From an uncultured Verrucomicrobiales bacterium (GTDB lineage Bacteria > Verrucomicrobiota > Verrucomicrobiia > Verrucomicrobiales > DEV007): a stretch of DNA of 58,341 nucleotides. Where the stretch lies: positions 1 to 58,341 of the forward strand of contig CALAHF010000087.1 of the NCBI GenBank assembly GCA_937891465.1. Direction: 5' to 3'. A program made the position numbers and the translations under genes. Positions 1 through 7,408 of the stretch are shown here, piece by piece; positions within the stretch are counted from its first letter, which is position 1, and each line of letters begins with the position of its first letter. The notes under the pieces were generated by a model, which was given only the letters and a program-made list of their open reading frames with translations, made no database searches and was not told where the DNA came from.

Positions 1-902
1 TATTTAACCGGCTCAATCCGCTTGGCTTTCTCTTCGGGCGTATTGAATTTTTCGGCTTCGTCGGTGGATTCAGCTTCTCCCAGAACGGCATGTCCTGATG
101 CGATGGGCTTGGCGAGCAGTTCAATTGCTGATTGAGGCGCGCCTTCCCATAATTTTCCTTTTCCAAAAATGGTAGCCCAGGTGTGAATTTTTACGGACGT
201 GGGTTGAAGCTGAATGGATTCACGAAGGGCGAGGGCCGCGACTGCTGTATTGCCGCCGCCATCGAGGGTGTAGGCTTTGGTGAAGGCGAGACCGGCAGCT
301 CTGGAATCGGATTTGGCGAGATGAGCGTAGCCTTCAAGAAGGGCCAAATCTGCATCGCGTGGATATTTGGCGACAAGGTTGAGGACCTCATTCCAATTTT
401 TTTCGGATGCATAAATCCATCCTTCATAAATGGGTAGAAGCTTTCGTTCCAGCGGAGGAAGCAATCGAAGTTCCGGCTTCAGGGCGGCGAATTCTGTTTT
501 GATGGATGCTCCGTCCATTTTTCGACGATGAGCTTCGATGAGCATTCGTCGGGCGCGAGTTGAGAAATTTCCGGGAGCGGGATGTTTGGTAAATCGCTGT
601 TGGGCCCGGGTGATTTGGCTGAAAAGCTGGATGGCTTCGTCGAATTTTTCTTCCTGCAACAGTGTCACCGCATTTTTCCAGGCGTCGGGTTCGGGCCATT
701 CAATCGATTCGATCTGGTTGTAGGGAAGGGTCGCAGTGGTTTTCGAGTTTTGCGCCTGAAAGGAAATCGAGGTTTGGTCGAGCGCGATGACCTGAGTGTT
801 GATCACACGATTTCCGGTGAGGTAAACGTTCACCGTTTCCCCTTGTCCGAAGGCAATGCTTCCGAACGTAAATAAACAGCAAATAGTTAAGAGTGAACGC
901 AT
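1..902 (-). CDS. Secreted helical-repeat protein, C-terminus beyond the window edge
   Basis: An open frame of 300 codons starts at the ATG at 902-900, which overlaps the TGA of the upstream gene (TGATG), and runs off the left edge without a stop. The N-terminus MRSLLTICCLFTFGSIAFG is a signal peptide, so the protein is exported. Residues 20-70 look like a small beta-rich segment (NVYLTGNRVINTQVIALD). The rest is helical with TPR-like pieces such as EEKFDEAIQLFSQITRAQQ near residue 90. It is the last visible gene of the operon that starts with exbD, so it probably works with that membrane complex in the periplasm. Specific function is not recognised. The coupling and signal peptide are seen directly; the link to ExbD is inference. 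Confidence 0.75.
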   Translation of the reverse strand, partial: MRSLLTICCLFTFGSIAFGQGETVNVYLTGNRVINTQVIALDQTSISFQAQNSKTTATLPYNQIESIEWPEPDAWKNAVTLLQEEKFDEAIQLFSQITRAQQRFTKHPAPGNFSTRARRMLIEAHRRKMDGASIKTEFAALKPELRLLPPLERKLLPIYEGWIYASEKNWNEVLNLVAKYPRDADLALLEGYAHLAKSDSRAAGLAFTKAYTLDGGGNTAVAALALRESIQLQPTSVKIHTWATIFGKGKLWEGAPQSAIELLAKPIASGHAVLGEAESTDEAEKFNTPEEKAKRIEPVK

Positions 903-3757
903 CAGGATTTTGATGGGGTGGCATTTTGTTGAGTGATCCAGTCAGCTTTCCATTCGGCAAAAAGCTTCCGGCCTTCGGTGATGTTCTTGTGTTCGAGATG
1001 GCCAAGCCGTTTCAAAAAATCGACGAGAACGAGCAGGGCATCGCCGTCTCGGTCTTGTTCTTTTAAAAGTGTGGCGGCTTTGAGATAGGCGGCGGTGGAC
1101 CATTCGAGAGTGCCGGGGAAATTCACGTAGGTGATGGCAAATAGTTTGATAGCTTGTGGTATCTGACCGGATTCTTCGTAACAGCAGGCGAGTTTGTAAT
1201 TGGCTTCGGCACGGGCTTTGACCCAGTGATTTTGGGTGAGGTAGTAGGAGAGATAGGATTCGGCTTCGGTGAAATTTTCCTGATCAAACAGAATGCGAGC
1301 AATGCCGATGGTTGCTGTTTCGTAGAGTTCAGGTTGATCAAATTCATCAATGATTCGGGTGAAATTTTGGAATGCGTTTGCAACGATCACGGGATTGGTG
1401 CTGGCAGCATCGAGGGTGGCTAGAGCAAGGACGGCAGATTCCAGATAGCCGCGAGCCGGGCGATTTTCGACGATGTCGGTGAAGAGTTCGCGAGCACGGG
1501 CGATGTGTTTTTGTGTGAGGTTCCGTTGAGCCAGTTTGAGAATGCCGTAGTTGGGCATGGCCTCGGATTTGGCCGCAGCATCGAGGGTGAGATAGTGTTT
1601 CTCGATGAGCGCCGTGTTGGGAGCAAGCGTGGCTTGATTTTCCAGGTGTTCGATCTCGGCGATGGTCAGCCAATTTTTGACCGGTGGAGCGGAAATTGAG
1701 CTGGAAAATTTTCGCAAAGCGGCGAGGAATTCCGGGGGTGTGAGATTCTTTTTGAGGTAATCAAAGTAGCTTCCAAAGAGTTCGTCGAATTGAGGAGATG
1801 TGGAGTCTATTTCTCGAATATTGGATTCCAGAAGGGTAATGGCTTCGGTGACACGGCCTTTCTGGTGAAGTCCCTCAAGCGCCGCAGCAAGGGCGTTGAG
1901 GTGATGTGAACTGTTAGCGTGACGGGTTTGAAATTGATCGAAATAGGCAACGGCTTTGTCCCAGTTATTGGCGTCGTGATGAATCGCGATGAGCTTCCAG
2001 AGGGCGTAAGCGGCGACTTCGAGGTTGGCTTCGCTTCCGTTTTCATAAGCTGAGTCACGGGCTTTTAAGTAGGCGTTTTCAATCTCGGAAAAGGGAGCCG
2101 GAGGTTCGGTGGGGCTGATGAGAATATCGCCGGTTAAATTCCAGGACGCGGGGATTTCTTCGGCACTTGGGTGTTTCTTCTGAAGCTCGCTGACCATGGC
2201 CAGAGAACGCTCATAGCGGCCGAGAGCGAAGTGGGCGAGTCCATTTAGAAAAAGCACGCCAGGGCGCATTCCGGAGTTGGGGTAATCGCTTAAAAAATCG
2301 TCGAAAATTTCGGTAGCGGTCTCCCACCGAAACTCTTTTACGTATGCCGCGCCCAAGTAATAACGAATGGGTTCGAGGCGGCTGCCGTCTGGATAATGGT
2401 AGGTGTAGGCTTCGAGTTCGACGCGACTTTCCTGAAATCGATCGAGGTGAAACAGCGAGGCCCCAGCAACGAAATCAGGAACGTCGCGGGCGGCTGAACC
2501 AATGGTGAGCCGATGACGGACGTCCTGAGTTGTCAGCCAGGATTCGTCGTAGACTTCCCGCGCGAACACCGATTCCACCATGATTCGGGCGACTTCCTCA
2601 ATCAGTTCATGTTTCGGATAGTTGTCCAAAAATCGGTCTCCGTACTTCCGAATGTCGGGCCATCGCTCGATCGGGACCGCGCTGGCAACAATGTTGTAGA
2701 GAGTTTCCGGATGGCGAGGATAGTTGGGATAATGATCTGCGAGTTGTTGAAACGCGACGAAACTGGCGGCGTGATTTTTTAATCGAAAATGGGCGGCGCC
2801 TGTCCCGAAAAGAATGTCGGAGGCGAGAAGTTTTGCGTTTTCGTGATCGGCTAAAGCGGCTTTCATTTGAGAATTCCACAGTTGAGTATTGGGATGGCCC
2901 GCGATTGGTTTTCGACGATTCAAGTCGGCAACGGTTTGTTCGTGCCAAGCTAGAACATCAGACGGCGGAGCGATTTGGGCATACCACAACAGAGCTCGGA
3001 GTGGCTCTCGTTTTTGAATCGCCCGCTGCGCGAGATTGTGAAACAGAGGATTGCGAAGTCGACGGCGCTCCAGAGGAGCCTGCTGAGCGATGTGTCCATA
3101 TTTGTCGATGGCCTCACGGACGTTGGCGAATTCGATTTCTGGAGACCATTTTTCGGCAAGAATGGCGAAGGCGCTTTCGCGATACTCATGTTTGATCTCG
3201 GAATCATCGAGAAGCTGATAAACAAGTTGGAGACCTTTTTTTGGGTCTTCGGCTCCAAAATGAGCGCGAGCCAAGTTTAGCAAAATCAGATGGCGGTCCG
3301 GTTCTTTTTTCTCTGGTGAAGCTTTTTCGAGAGCCAAGTTGAGAGTTTTTACGGCGTCTCGATAATCTTCGATGAGAAGCTGGCACACCCCTTTCTGAAC
3401 GATGGCATGAACCAAAAACAGGTTTCTTTTCGGCTCGGGAAAATCCTCGTAACAGGTGTCGAACGCCTCGATTGCCTCGGGATAGTTTGATTTCCCCATG
3501 TAAATCAGGCCTCGCAGGTAGTAAAAATGGCCGAAGCGATCGCCCGCGGTGCTGAGAGCCTGATCGCCCCAATATTCCACGATTTGATCGATCATCCGTA
3601 GGCTGACATCCAACCTACCTGCTTCGAAATTTTTATGAACAAGTTCGTAGCTCTGCCCCAGGTTCGACGGATTTACCTCCAGCTGTGCCACTGCAGATCC
3701 GGCCATCAAAACGATGCCGCTGATTGCTGCGAATAAGCTGGGACCAAGGCGGAACAT
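902..3757 (-). CDS. Large secreted TPR protein
   Basis: This 951-residue protein has a signal peptide (MFRLGPSLFAAISGIVLMAG, cleaved near AVAQ) and then tetratricopeptide-like repeats along almost its whole length, for example GALYF-type helices around FLNGLAHFALGRYERSLAMV and YKLACCYEESGQIPQAIKLF near the C-terminus. It resembles the periplasmic TPR proteins found next to TolR/ExbD genes. The start ATG at 3757 is 4 nt after the stop of the toroid gene and the stop overlaps the next ATG, so it is the third gene of a tight four-gene operon. It probably scaffolds protein partners in the periplasm. No catalytic domain was seen. Confidence 0.85.
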   Translation of the reverse strand: MFRLGPSLFAAISGIVLMAGSAVAQLEVNPSNLGQSYELVHKNFEAGRLDVSLRMIDQIVEYWGDQALSTAGDRFGHFYYLRGLIYMGKSNYPEAIEAFDTCYEDFPEPKRNLFLVHAIVQKGVCQLLIEDYRDAVKTLNLALEKASPEKKEPDRHLILLNLARAHFGAEDPKKGLQLVYQLLDDSEIKHEYRESAFAILAEKWSPEIEFANVREAIDKYGHIAQQAPLERRRLRNPLFHNLAQRAIQKREPLRALLWYAQIAPPSDVLAWHEQTVADLNRRKPIAGHPNTQLWNSQMKAALADHENAKLLASDILFGTGAAHFRLKNHAASFVAFQQLADHYPNYPRHPETLYNIVASAVPIERWPDIRKYGDRFLDNYPKHELIEEVARIMVESVFAREVYDESWLTTQDVRHRLTIGSAARDVPDFVAGASLFHLDRFQESRVELEAYTYHYPDGSRLEPIRYYLGAAYVKEFRWETATEIFDDFLSDYPNSGMRPGVLFLNGLAHFALGRYERSLAMVSELQKKHPSAEEIPASWNLTGDILISPTEPPAPFSEIENAYLKARDSAYENGSEANLEVAAYALWKLIAIHHDANNWDKAVAYFDQFQTRHANSSHHLNALAAALEGLHQKGRVTEAITLLESNIREIDSTSPQFDELFGSYFDYLKKNLTPPEFLAALRKFSSSISAPPVKNWLTIAEIEHLENQATLAPNTALIEKHYLTLDAAAKSEAMPNYGILKLAQRNLTQKHIARARELFTDIVENRPARGYLESAVLALATLDAASTNPVIVANAFQNFTRIIDEFDQPELYETATIGIARILFDQENFTEAESYLSYYLTQNHWVKARAEANYKLACCYEESGQIPQAIKLFAITYVNFPGTLEWSTAAYLKAATLLKEQDRDGDALLVLVDFLKRLGHLEHKNITEGRKLFAEWKADWITQQNATPSKS

Positions 3758-3761
3758 GAAT

Positions 3762-5342
3762 TTATTTAGAATTGTTCACTGGTAGGTAGCGGTAATAAAC
3801 TTCAAGCATCAGCGTGCAAAGCGTTGTTCGATACAGTGTCGAATCTCTGCCTGTGTAGGTGACGCTGGGCGCTGGTTGGGAATCAAGATCGGTCGCTTCC
3901 ATGGGGAATGAACCGTCTTCACTCTGCGCGTTGAGCAGGGTCGGCCGCATTTGCTCATTCCATTTCTTCCAATAATTCCCCCCATAATTGAAAGTTGCCT
4001 GATTGATATAATAAGCGGCATAAAGATCGCAATCCCCGTCGTTGTAGGAGAACTGAGGAGTCTTTTTGAACCAATAATCAAAGGCCCTCGGGGCGCGGGA
4101 ACGATAAGAAGCATCCAGAAATTGAAGCGAGAGAATCCCGACTCCGGCGAGCGATGCCTTATCTCCGGTTTGGCGGTATCCGAATCCGCCGTCCGCACCC
4201 TGGCGCTGCGAGACAAATATTGATGCGCTTGCAATTGTCGAATCCAATCCACTGATCGACAAATTGAGACGTTTGGCGGCTTTGAGGGCCTGAACCTGCC
4301 ATCCAGCGACTGAAAGATCACCGCTTGAAGTCTCACTGTAGCCGTATACCCAACCGCCACTCTGCTGCTGGCCGGCAATGATTTTCTTTACGCCATTAGT
4401 GAACCCCGTTCGCAGTCCGGGGATCTCATTTCCTTTGGTCATCGCCAGTGCTTCGCCCAACGCATAGGTGGCAATGCCGTGTTCATAGACAAAATTGGAG
4501 TCCTTTATTTCAGTGAAATAGCCATCATCATGGTCTTCGCCCATCTCGAGGAGGGCTTGAATCCCTTTGGTGACAGTGCGTTTGTATTCTCCTGAATTCG
4601 GTGTTTCGCAGTGTCCCAGATAACAGAGCAAAGCCAGTCCGGTCATTGCCCCCTGATATTTTTTCCCCCAGGTGCCGTCAAAGTTTTGCGACTTTTTCAG
4701 CCAGTCGAGACTTCGGGTTACCGCTTTCTCGACATCTTCGCTGCCGCCGTTTCTTCTCAGGAGCCGAATTCTTTCGCCCGGGACGCAGCGTCCTCGAATT
4801 TCCATGGGAAACGAGCTTCTACCACCCATGCCGTTGCCCGTTCCATTTCCAAAACTGTTTCCCATCCCGAGATTTCCGACGCTGTTATTGATCGAGAGGG
4901 ACTGAATATCGATTTTCGTAGGCGGTAAGCTGACGGATGCTTGGGTGTTCGCCAGCATCATTTTTGAAATCGATGAGGCCGCACTTGGTTGAATTTGTTG
5001 AATCTGTTTGATCGCAGAAAGCCGTTGTTTCTGAATGTCTGGAATGGTCGGGCGATCAACGATGGTTGCTACGATTTCTGGCGAAGTTCGTCTTCCCGGA
5101 ACCGCAATAATGAGCGCGGCAACGACAAGAATGACGAGATGAATCACAACGGCGAGAGCAACTGCCTTGCGTGTGTCTTTGGTGAGGCGCCTCCATTTGC
5201 GATGGGCGATTCGAGAAAGAATCTGCAGCTTTTCGAACAAAAACAGCCCGATGATGCCGAGCCCAAGTCCGATGAGCTTGATTCCTTTCCAGAGAATCCA
5301 CCCAAAAGTGAGCCGTTTCTTCGTTGTCGATTTATTCTTCAC
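3762..5342 (-). CDS. Membrane-anchored alpha/alpha-toroid protein (prenyltransferase/squalene-cyclase-like repeats)
   Basis: Chosen start is the GTG at 5342-5340, which overlaps the exbD stop (GTGA); a longer GTG start at 5381 would overlap exbD by 43 nt. The 526-residue product has two hydrophobic helices (about residues 12-38 and 60-82), a Gly/Asn/Ser-rich linker (GNSFGNGTGNGMGG) and then alpha/alpha-barrel repeats with QW-like motifs: QNFDGTWG, QQQSGGWVYG, QRQGADGGFGYR and AQSEDGSFPM. The fold is that of terpene cyclases and complement TED domains. I see no DxDD protonation motif, so cyclase activity is doubtful. Sitting between exbD and TPR genes it more likely belongs to an envelope energy-transduction or adhesion complex. 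Role is inferred. Confidence 0.8.
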   Translation of the reverse strand: MKNKSTTKKRLTFGWILWKGIKLIGLGLGIIGLFLFEKLQILSRIAHRKWRRLTKDTRKAVALAVVIHLVILVVAALIIAVPGRRTSPEIVATIVDRPTIPDIQKQRLSAIKQIQQIQPSAASSISKMMLANTQASVSLPPTKIDIQSLSINNSVGNLGMGNSFGNGTGNGMGGRSSFPMEIRGRCVPGERIRLLRRNGGSEDVEKAVTRSLDWLKKSQNFDGTWGKKYQGAMTGLALLCYLGHCETPNSGEYKRTVTKGIQALLEMGEDHDDGYFTEIKDSNFVYEHGIATYALGEALAMTKGNEIPGLRTGFTNGVKKIIAGQQQSGGWVYGYSETSSGDLSVAGWQVQALKAAKRLNLSISGLDSTIASASIFVSQRQGADGGFGYRQTGDKASLAGVGILSLQFLDASYRSRAPRAFDYWFKKTPQFSYNDGDCDLYAAYYINQATFNYGGNYWKKWNEQMRPTLLNAQSEDGSFPMEATDLDSQPAPSVTYTGRDSTLYRTTLCTLMLEVYYRYLPVNNSK

Positions 5343-5782
5343 TGTGTGATTCCCAGATTCGAAATTCCAGCTTTGGCGCACGCATTCAAGACATCGACAA
5401 AGCGTTGTTCAGGAACTTTTCCCGCACAATTTACCACGACCACAGGTTCTGATCCGGCGATTCGCGCCATGGCTGAATAACGCTGCAATCGTTCTACCAG
5501 TTGAGGTATTTCCCTCTCGTTCACGGATTCCTGAACTGTTTCTCCATTGATGGAAATGACTCCAGCGGAAGATACCTCGATTCTCATCTGATCCAGTTGA
5601 ACCGGACCTCCCGTCACATTCGAGATCCCGGGTAGCGCCATCGCCAGATCAGCTTCCTGCCTAGTTACGGTGATCGTGACCAGAAAGTAGATCAGCAGTA
5701 AAAATGCGACGTCGATCATTGCCGAGACGTTGAAGTCAGGGCTTTCTCGGTTTGCAAATGGGCTGGAGCTTCGGTTGCTCAT
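5339..5782 (-). CDS. exbD: ExbD/TolR-family biopolymer transport protein
   Basis: 147 residues with the classic ExbD layout: a short cytoplasmic N-terminus, one membrane helix at about residues 19-40 (MIDVAFLLLIYFLVTITV) that carries the conserved proton-pathway aspartate at position 24, and a periplasmic domain. ExbD works with ExbB as a proton-driven stator that energises an envelope partner. It is the first gene of the operon and overlaps the next start by 4 nt. No exbB is visible on either side, so the partner must be encoded elsewhere. The family assignment is firm; which partner it powers is unknown. Confidence 0.9.
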   Translation of the reverse strand: MSNRSSSPFANRESPDFNVSAMIDVAFLLLIYFLVTITVTRQEADLAMALPGISNVTGGPVQLDQMRIEVSSAGVISINGETVQESVNEREIPQLVERLQRYSAMARIAGSEPVVVVNCAGKVPEQRFVDVLNACAKAGISNLGITQ

Positions 5783-5865
5783 TGAATAGATTTCACCACG
5801 GAGTCGGGAAATGCGCGAGATAAAACCTCAATGCGAAAAAGAGAAAACAAATGTCGGATTCACAA

Positions 5866-5895
5866 AAAAGCCTCCGACTTTCATCGGAGGCTTTT
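5866..5895 (-). terminator. Rho-independent terminator of the pseudopilin gene
   Basis: A perfect 12-bp stem (arms 5866-5877 and 5884-5895, core GCCTCCGA/TCGGAGGC) closes a 6-nt loop. Read on the minus strand it follows the pseudopilin stop at 5928 and ends in a run of six T. The plus-strand side also ends CTTTT, so weak activity in that direction is possible. Confidence 0.9.
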
Positions 5896-5927
5896 GTCTT
5901 AAATAAATTCGAACGAAGAACGAATAA

Positions 5928-6533
5928 TTACCAGGTTTTGATGTTGTCTGCGATCTCGGAGTCTCCGGTCTTAGCACCGTTACTCCAAACAATAATCGTT
6001 CCGGGAATGTCGGTTGATTCACCGGTATCCCACTCAGGAGCCTTCACCCGGTTGTTATAATCAGTGTCCATGGTCACTTCATAGTATTCAGTATATGGAT
6101 CCCAAAGTTCGCCAGCGCCGCCGCTTTCGAGGTGAACTCCTTTGCGATATTTACCGCCGGATGCGCTCTTCGCTTTCTTGCCTGAGTAAAAGGAAATACG
6201 GCGTGGATTCAAACCGCCGGGCTGAGTCTGATTGTCTGCGGCAAGAAGAACATCCATCAGTTCGTGATCCGAATACATCGTGGTGTCGCCGTCATTCGAT
6301 CCAGATCGAACTGGAAATTTGCGATACTCGGTGTTGTAGGCGGAAATCGCGTTTTTCAAATTGTAGGCGGTATTCTCAGCATTGGATCGCTCAGCTTTGG
6401 CCATGACGCCTTTCGCGGCAGGAAACATGAATCCAGCGAGAACGCTGATAATCGTGATCACAACGAGAAGTTCGATCAGGGTAAAACCGGCGGCCGATTG
6501 CAGGCGACGGTGTTTTAAGGAGTAGGTTTTCAT
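5928..6533 (-). CDS. Type II secretion/type IV pilus-like pseudopilin (GspG-like)
   Basis: 201 residues. The prepilin signal is clear: basic leader MKTYSLKHRRLQSAAG, cleavage after Gly16, Phe17 as the mature N-terminus, Glu21 at mature position 5, then a hydrophobic helix (LLVVITIISVLAGFMF). After processing by a prepilin peptidase it would assemble into a pseudopilus at the inner membrane. The C-terminal part has an acidic loop (DTDYNNRV) reminiscent of the calcium site of GspG and ends DNIKTW. It is a paralogue of the next gene (6645-7247), sharing SDHxLMD, GLNPxRI and GGAGEL blocks. It has its own terminator. Confidence 0.88.
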   Translation of the reverse strand: MKTYSLKHRRLQSAAGFTLIELLVVITIISVLAGFMFPAAKGVMAKAERSNAENTAYNLKNAISAYNTEYRKFPVRSGSNDGDTTMYSDHELMDVLLAADNQTQPGGLNPRRISFYSGKKAKSASGGKYRKGVHLESGGAGELWDPYTEYYEVTMDTDYNNRVKAPEWDTGESTDIPGTIIVWSNGAKTGDSEIADNIKTW

Positions 6534-6644
6534 TATTATTTGCTTCTATGTTGAGGCAAAAGCCCCGGTTATTATTGTTATGACATTGTAAACACAACAG
6601 GTAAGGGTGCGTCCAGTTTTTTTTTGATTTTTAAGGTTTCGATT

Positions 6645-7247
6645 TCACCACGTTTTCAAATTGTCCTCCGGCTCATTCTCATCTTGATCACGTCCGCCGC
6701 TCCAGACAAAAACGTTGCCGGACAACTCTTTTGACGTCTCTGAAAACCAGCTTGGCGAAAAAATTCGGTTGTTATTGTCTAAATCAAGGCCGATTCTGTA
6801 GTATTCGGAGAAAGGATCCAATAGTTCACCGGCTCCACCTTCCAAAAGTTTTACTCCGCTGTGGTAACGTCCACTTCCAGCAGAGCGAGCTTGCTTGCCG
6901 GTGAAATAAGCGATCCGTTTTGGATTCAGACCCTCTGGTCCGGATTCGCTCTCAGCGCTTAAAAGCGCGTCCATCAATGAATGATCAGAAAAAAATGGTG
7001 AATCGAGATTTCGATCACTCACCCGAACCGGAAATCTTCGGTAATCGGTGAAATACGACGAAATGGAGCTTTTCAGGCGGAAACACGTATTCTCAGTGCG
7101 GGAATCCACGGCCTTTCGGACCATCAATCCGATCACGGGAATCATGATTCCCGTAAGGATGGCCAGAACCGCCATGACCACAAGGAGCTCCACCAATGTG
7201 AATCCATTGATCACCCGATTGCTTCGAATACTCGACAAAGTCCTCAT
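6645..7247 (-). CDS. Pseudopilin paralogue (GspG-like)
   Basis: The ATG at 7247 is preferred over an upstream start at 7349 because it has a GAGGAGA ribosome binding site about 10 nt upstream and gives a normal prepilin leader (MRTLSSIRSNRVING). Gly15/Phe16 is the cleavage site and Glu20 is mature position 5, followed by LLVVMAVLAILTGIMIPVIG. The 200-residue protein ends DNLKTW like its neighbour and shares the same internal blocks, so the two arose by duplication. They are separated by 111 nt, so they need not be co-transcribed. Confidence 0.87.
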   Translation of the reverse strand: MRTLSSIRSNRVINGFTLVELLVVMAVLAILTGIMIPVIGLMVRKAVDSRTENTCFRLKSSISSYFTDYRRFPVRVSDRNLDSPFFSDHSLMDALLSAESESGPEGLNPKRIAYFTGKQARSAGSGRYHSGVKLLEGGAGELLDPFSEYYRIGLDLDNNNRIFSPSWFSETSKELSGNVFVWSGGRDQDENEPEDNLKTW

Positions 7248-7330
7248 AATTAAACGTCTCCTCTTCCAAGGCATTTTTTCAATGAAGGTCACGTCACATA
7301 AAACCTTACAAATTGAACTTGTTCGTGAAT

Positions 7331-7386
7331 ACATTGTAAACACGTCCACGAAACGAAGTCCAGAAAATTTGTAGTTACATTGTAAA
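7331..7386 (-). promoter_or_regulatory. Shared upstream motif GTGTTTACAATGT
   Basis: Read on the minus strand, the 13-mer GTGTTTACAATGT occurs at 7343-7331 upstream of the second pseudopilin gene and again at 6595-6583 upstream of the first, with a shorter copy (TTTACAATGT) at 7386-7377. TTTACA could be a -35 element or the motif could be an operator half-site. No convincing -10 follows at 17 nt in all copies, so its role is uncertain. Confidence 0.4.
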
Positions 7387-7408
7387 TTAATTTAAATTTT
7401 AGATAGAA

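Noticed and set aside
3762-5342. Functional squalene-hopene or other terpene cyclase
   Set aside because: QW-like repeats are present but no DxDD motif, the N-terminus is membrane-anchored, and the neighbours are exbD and TPR genes.
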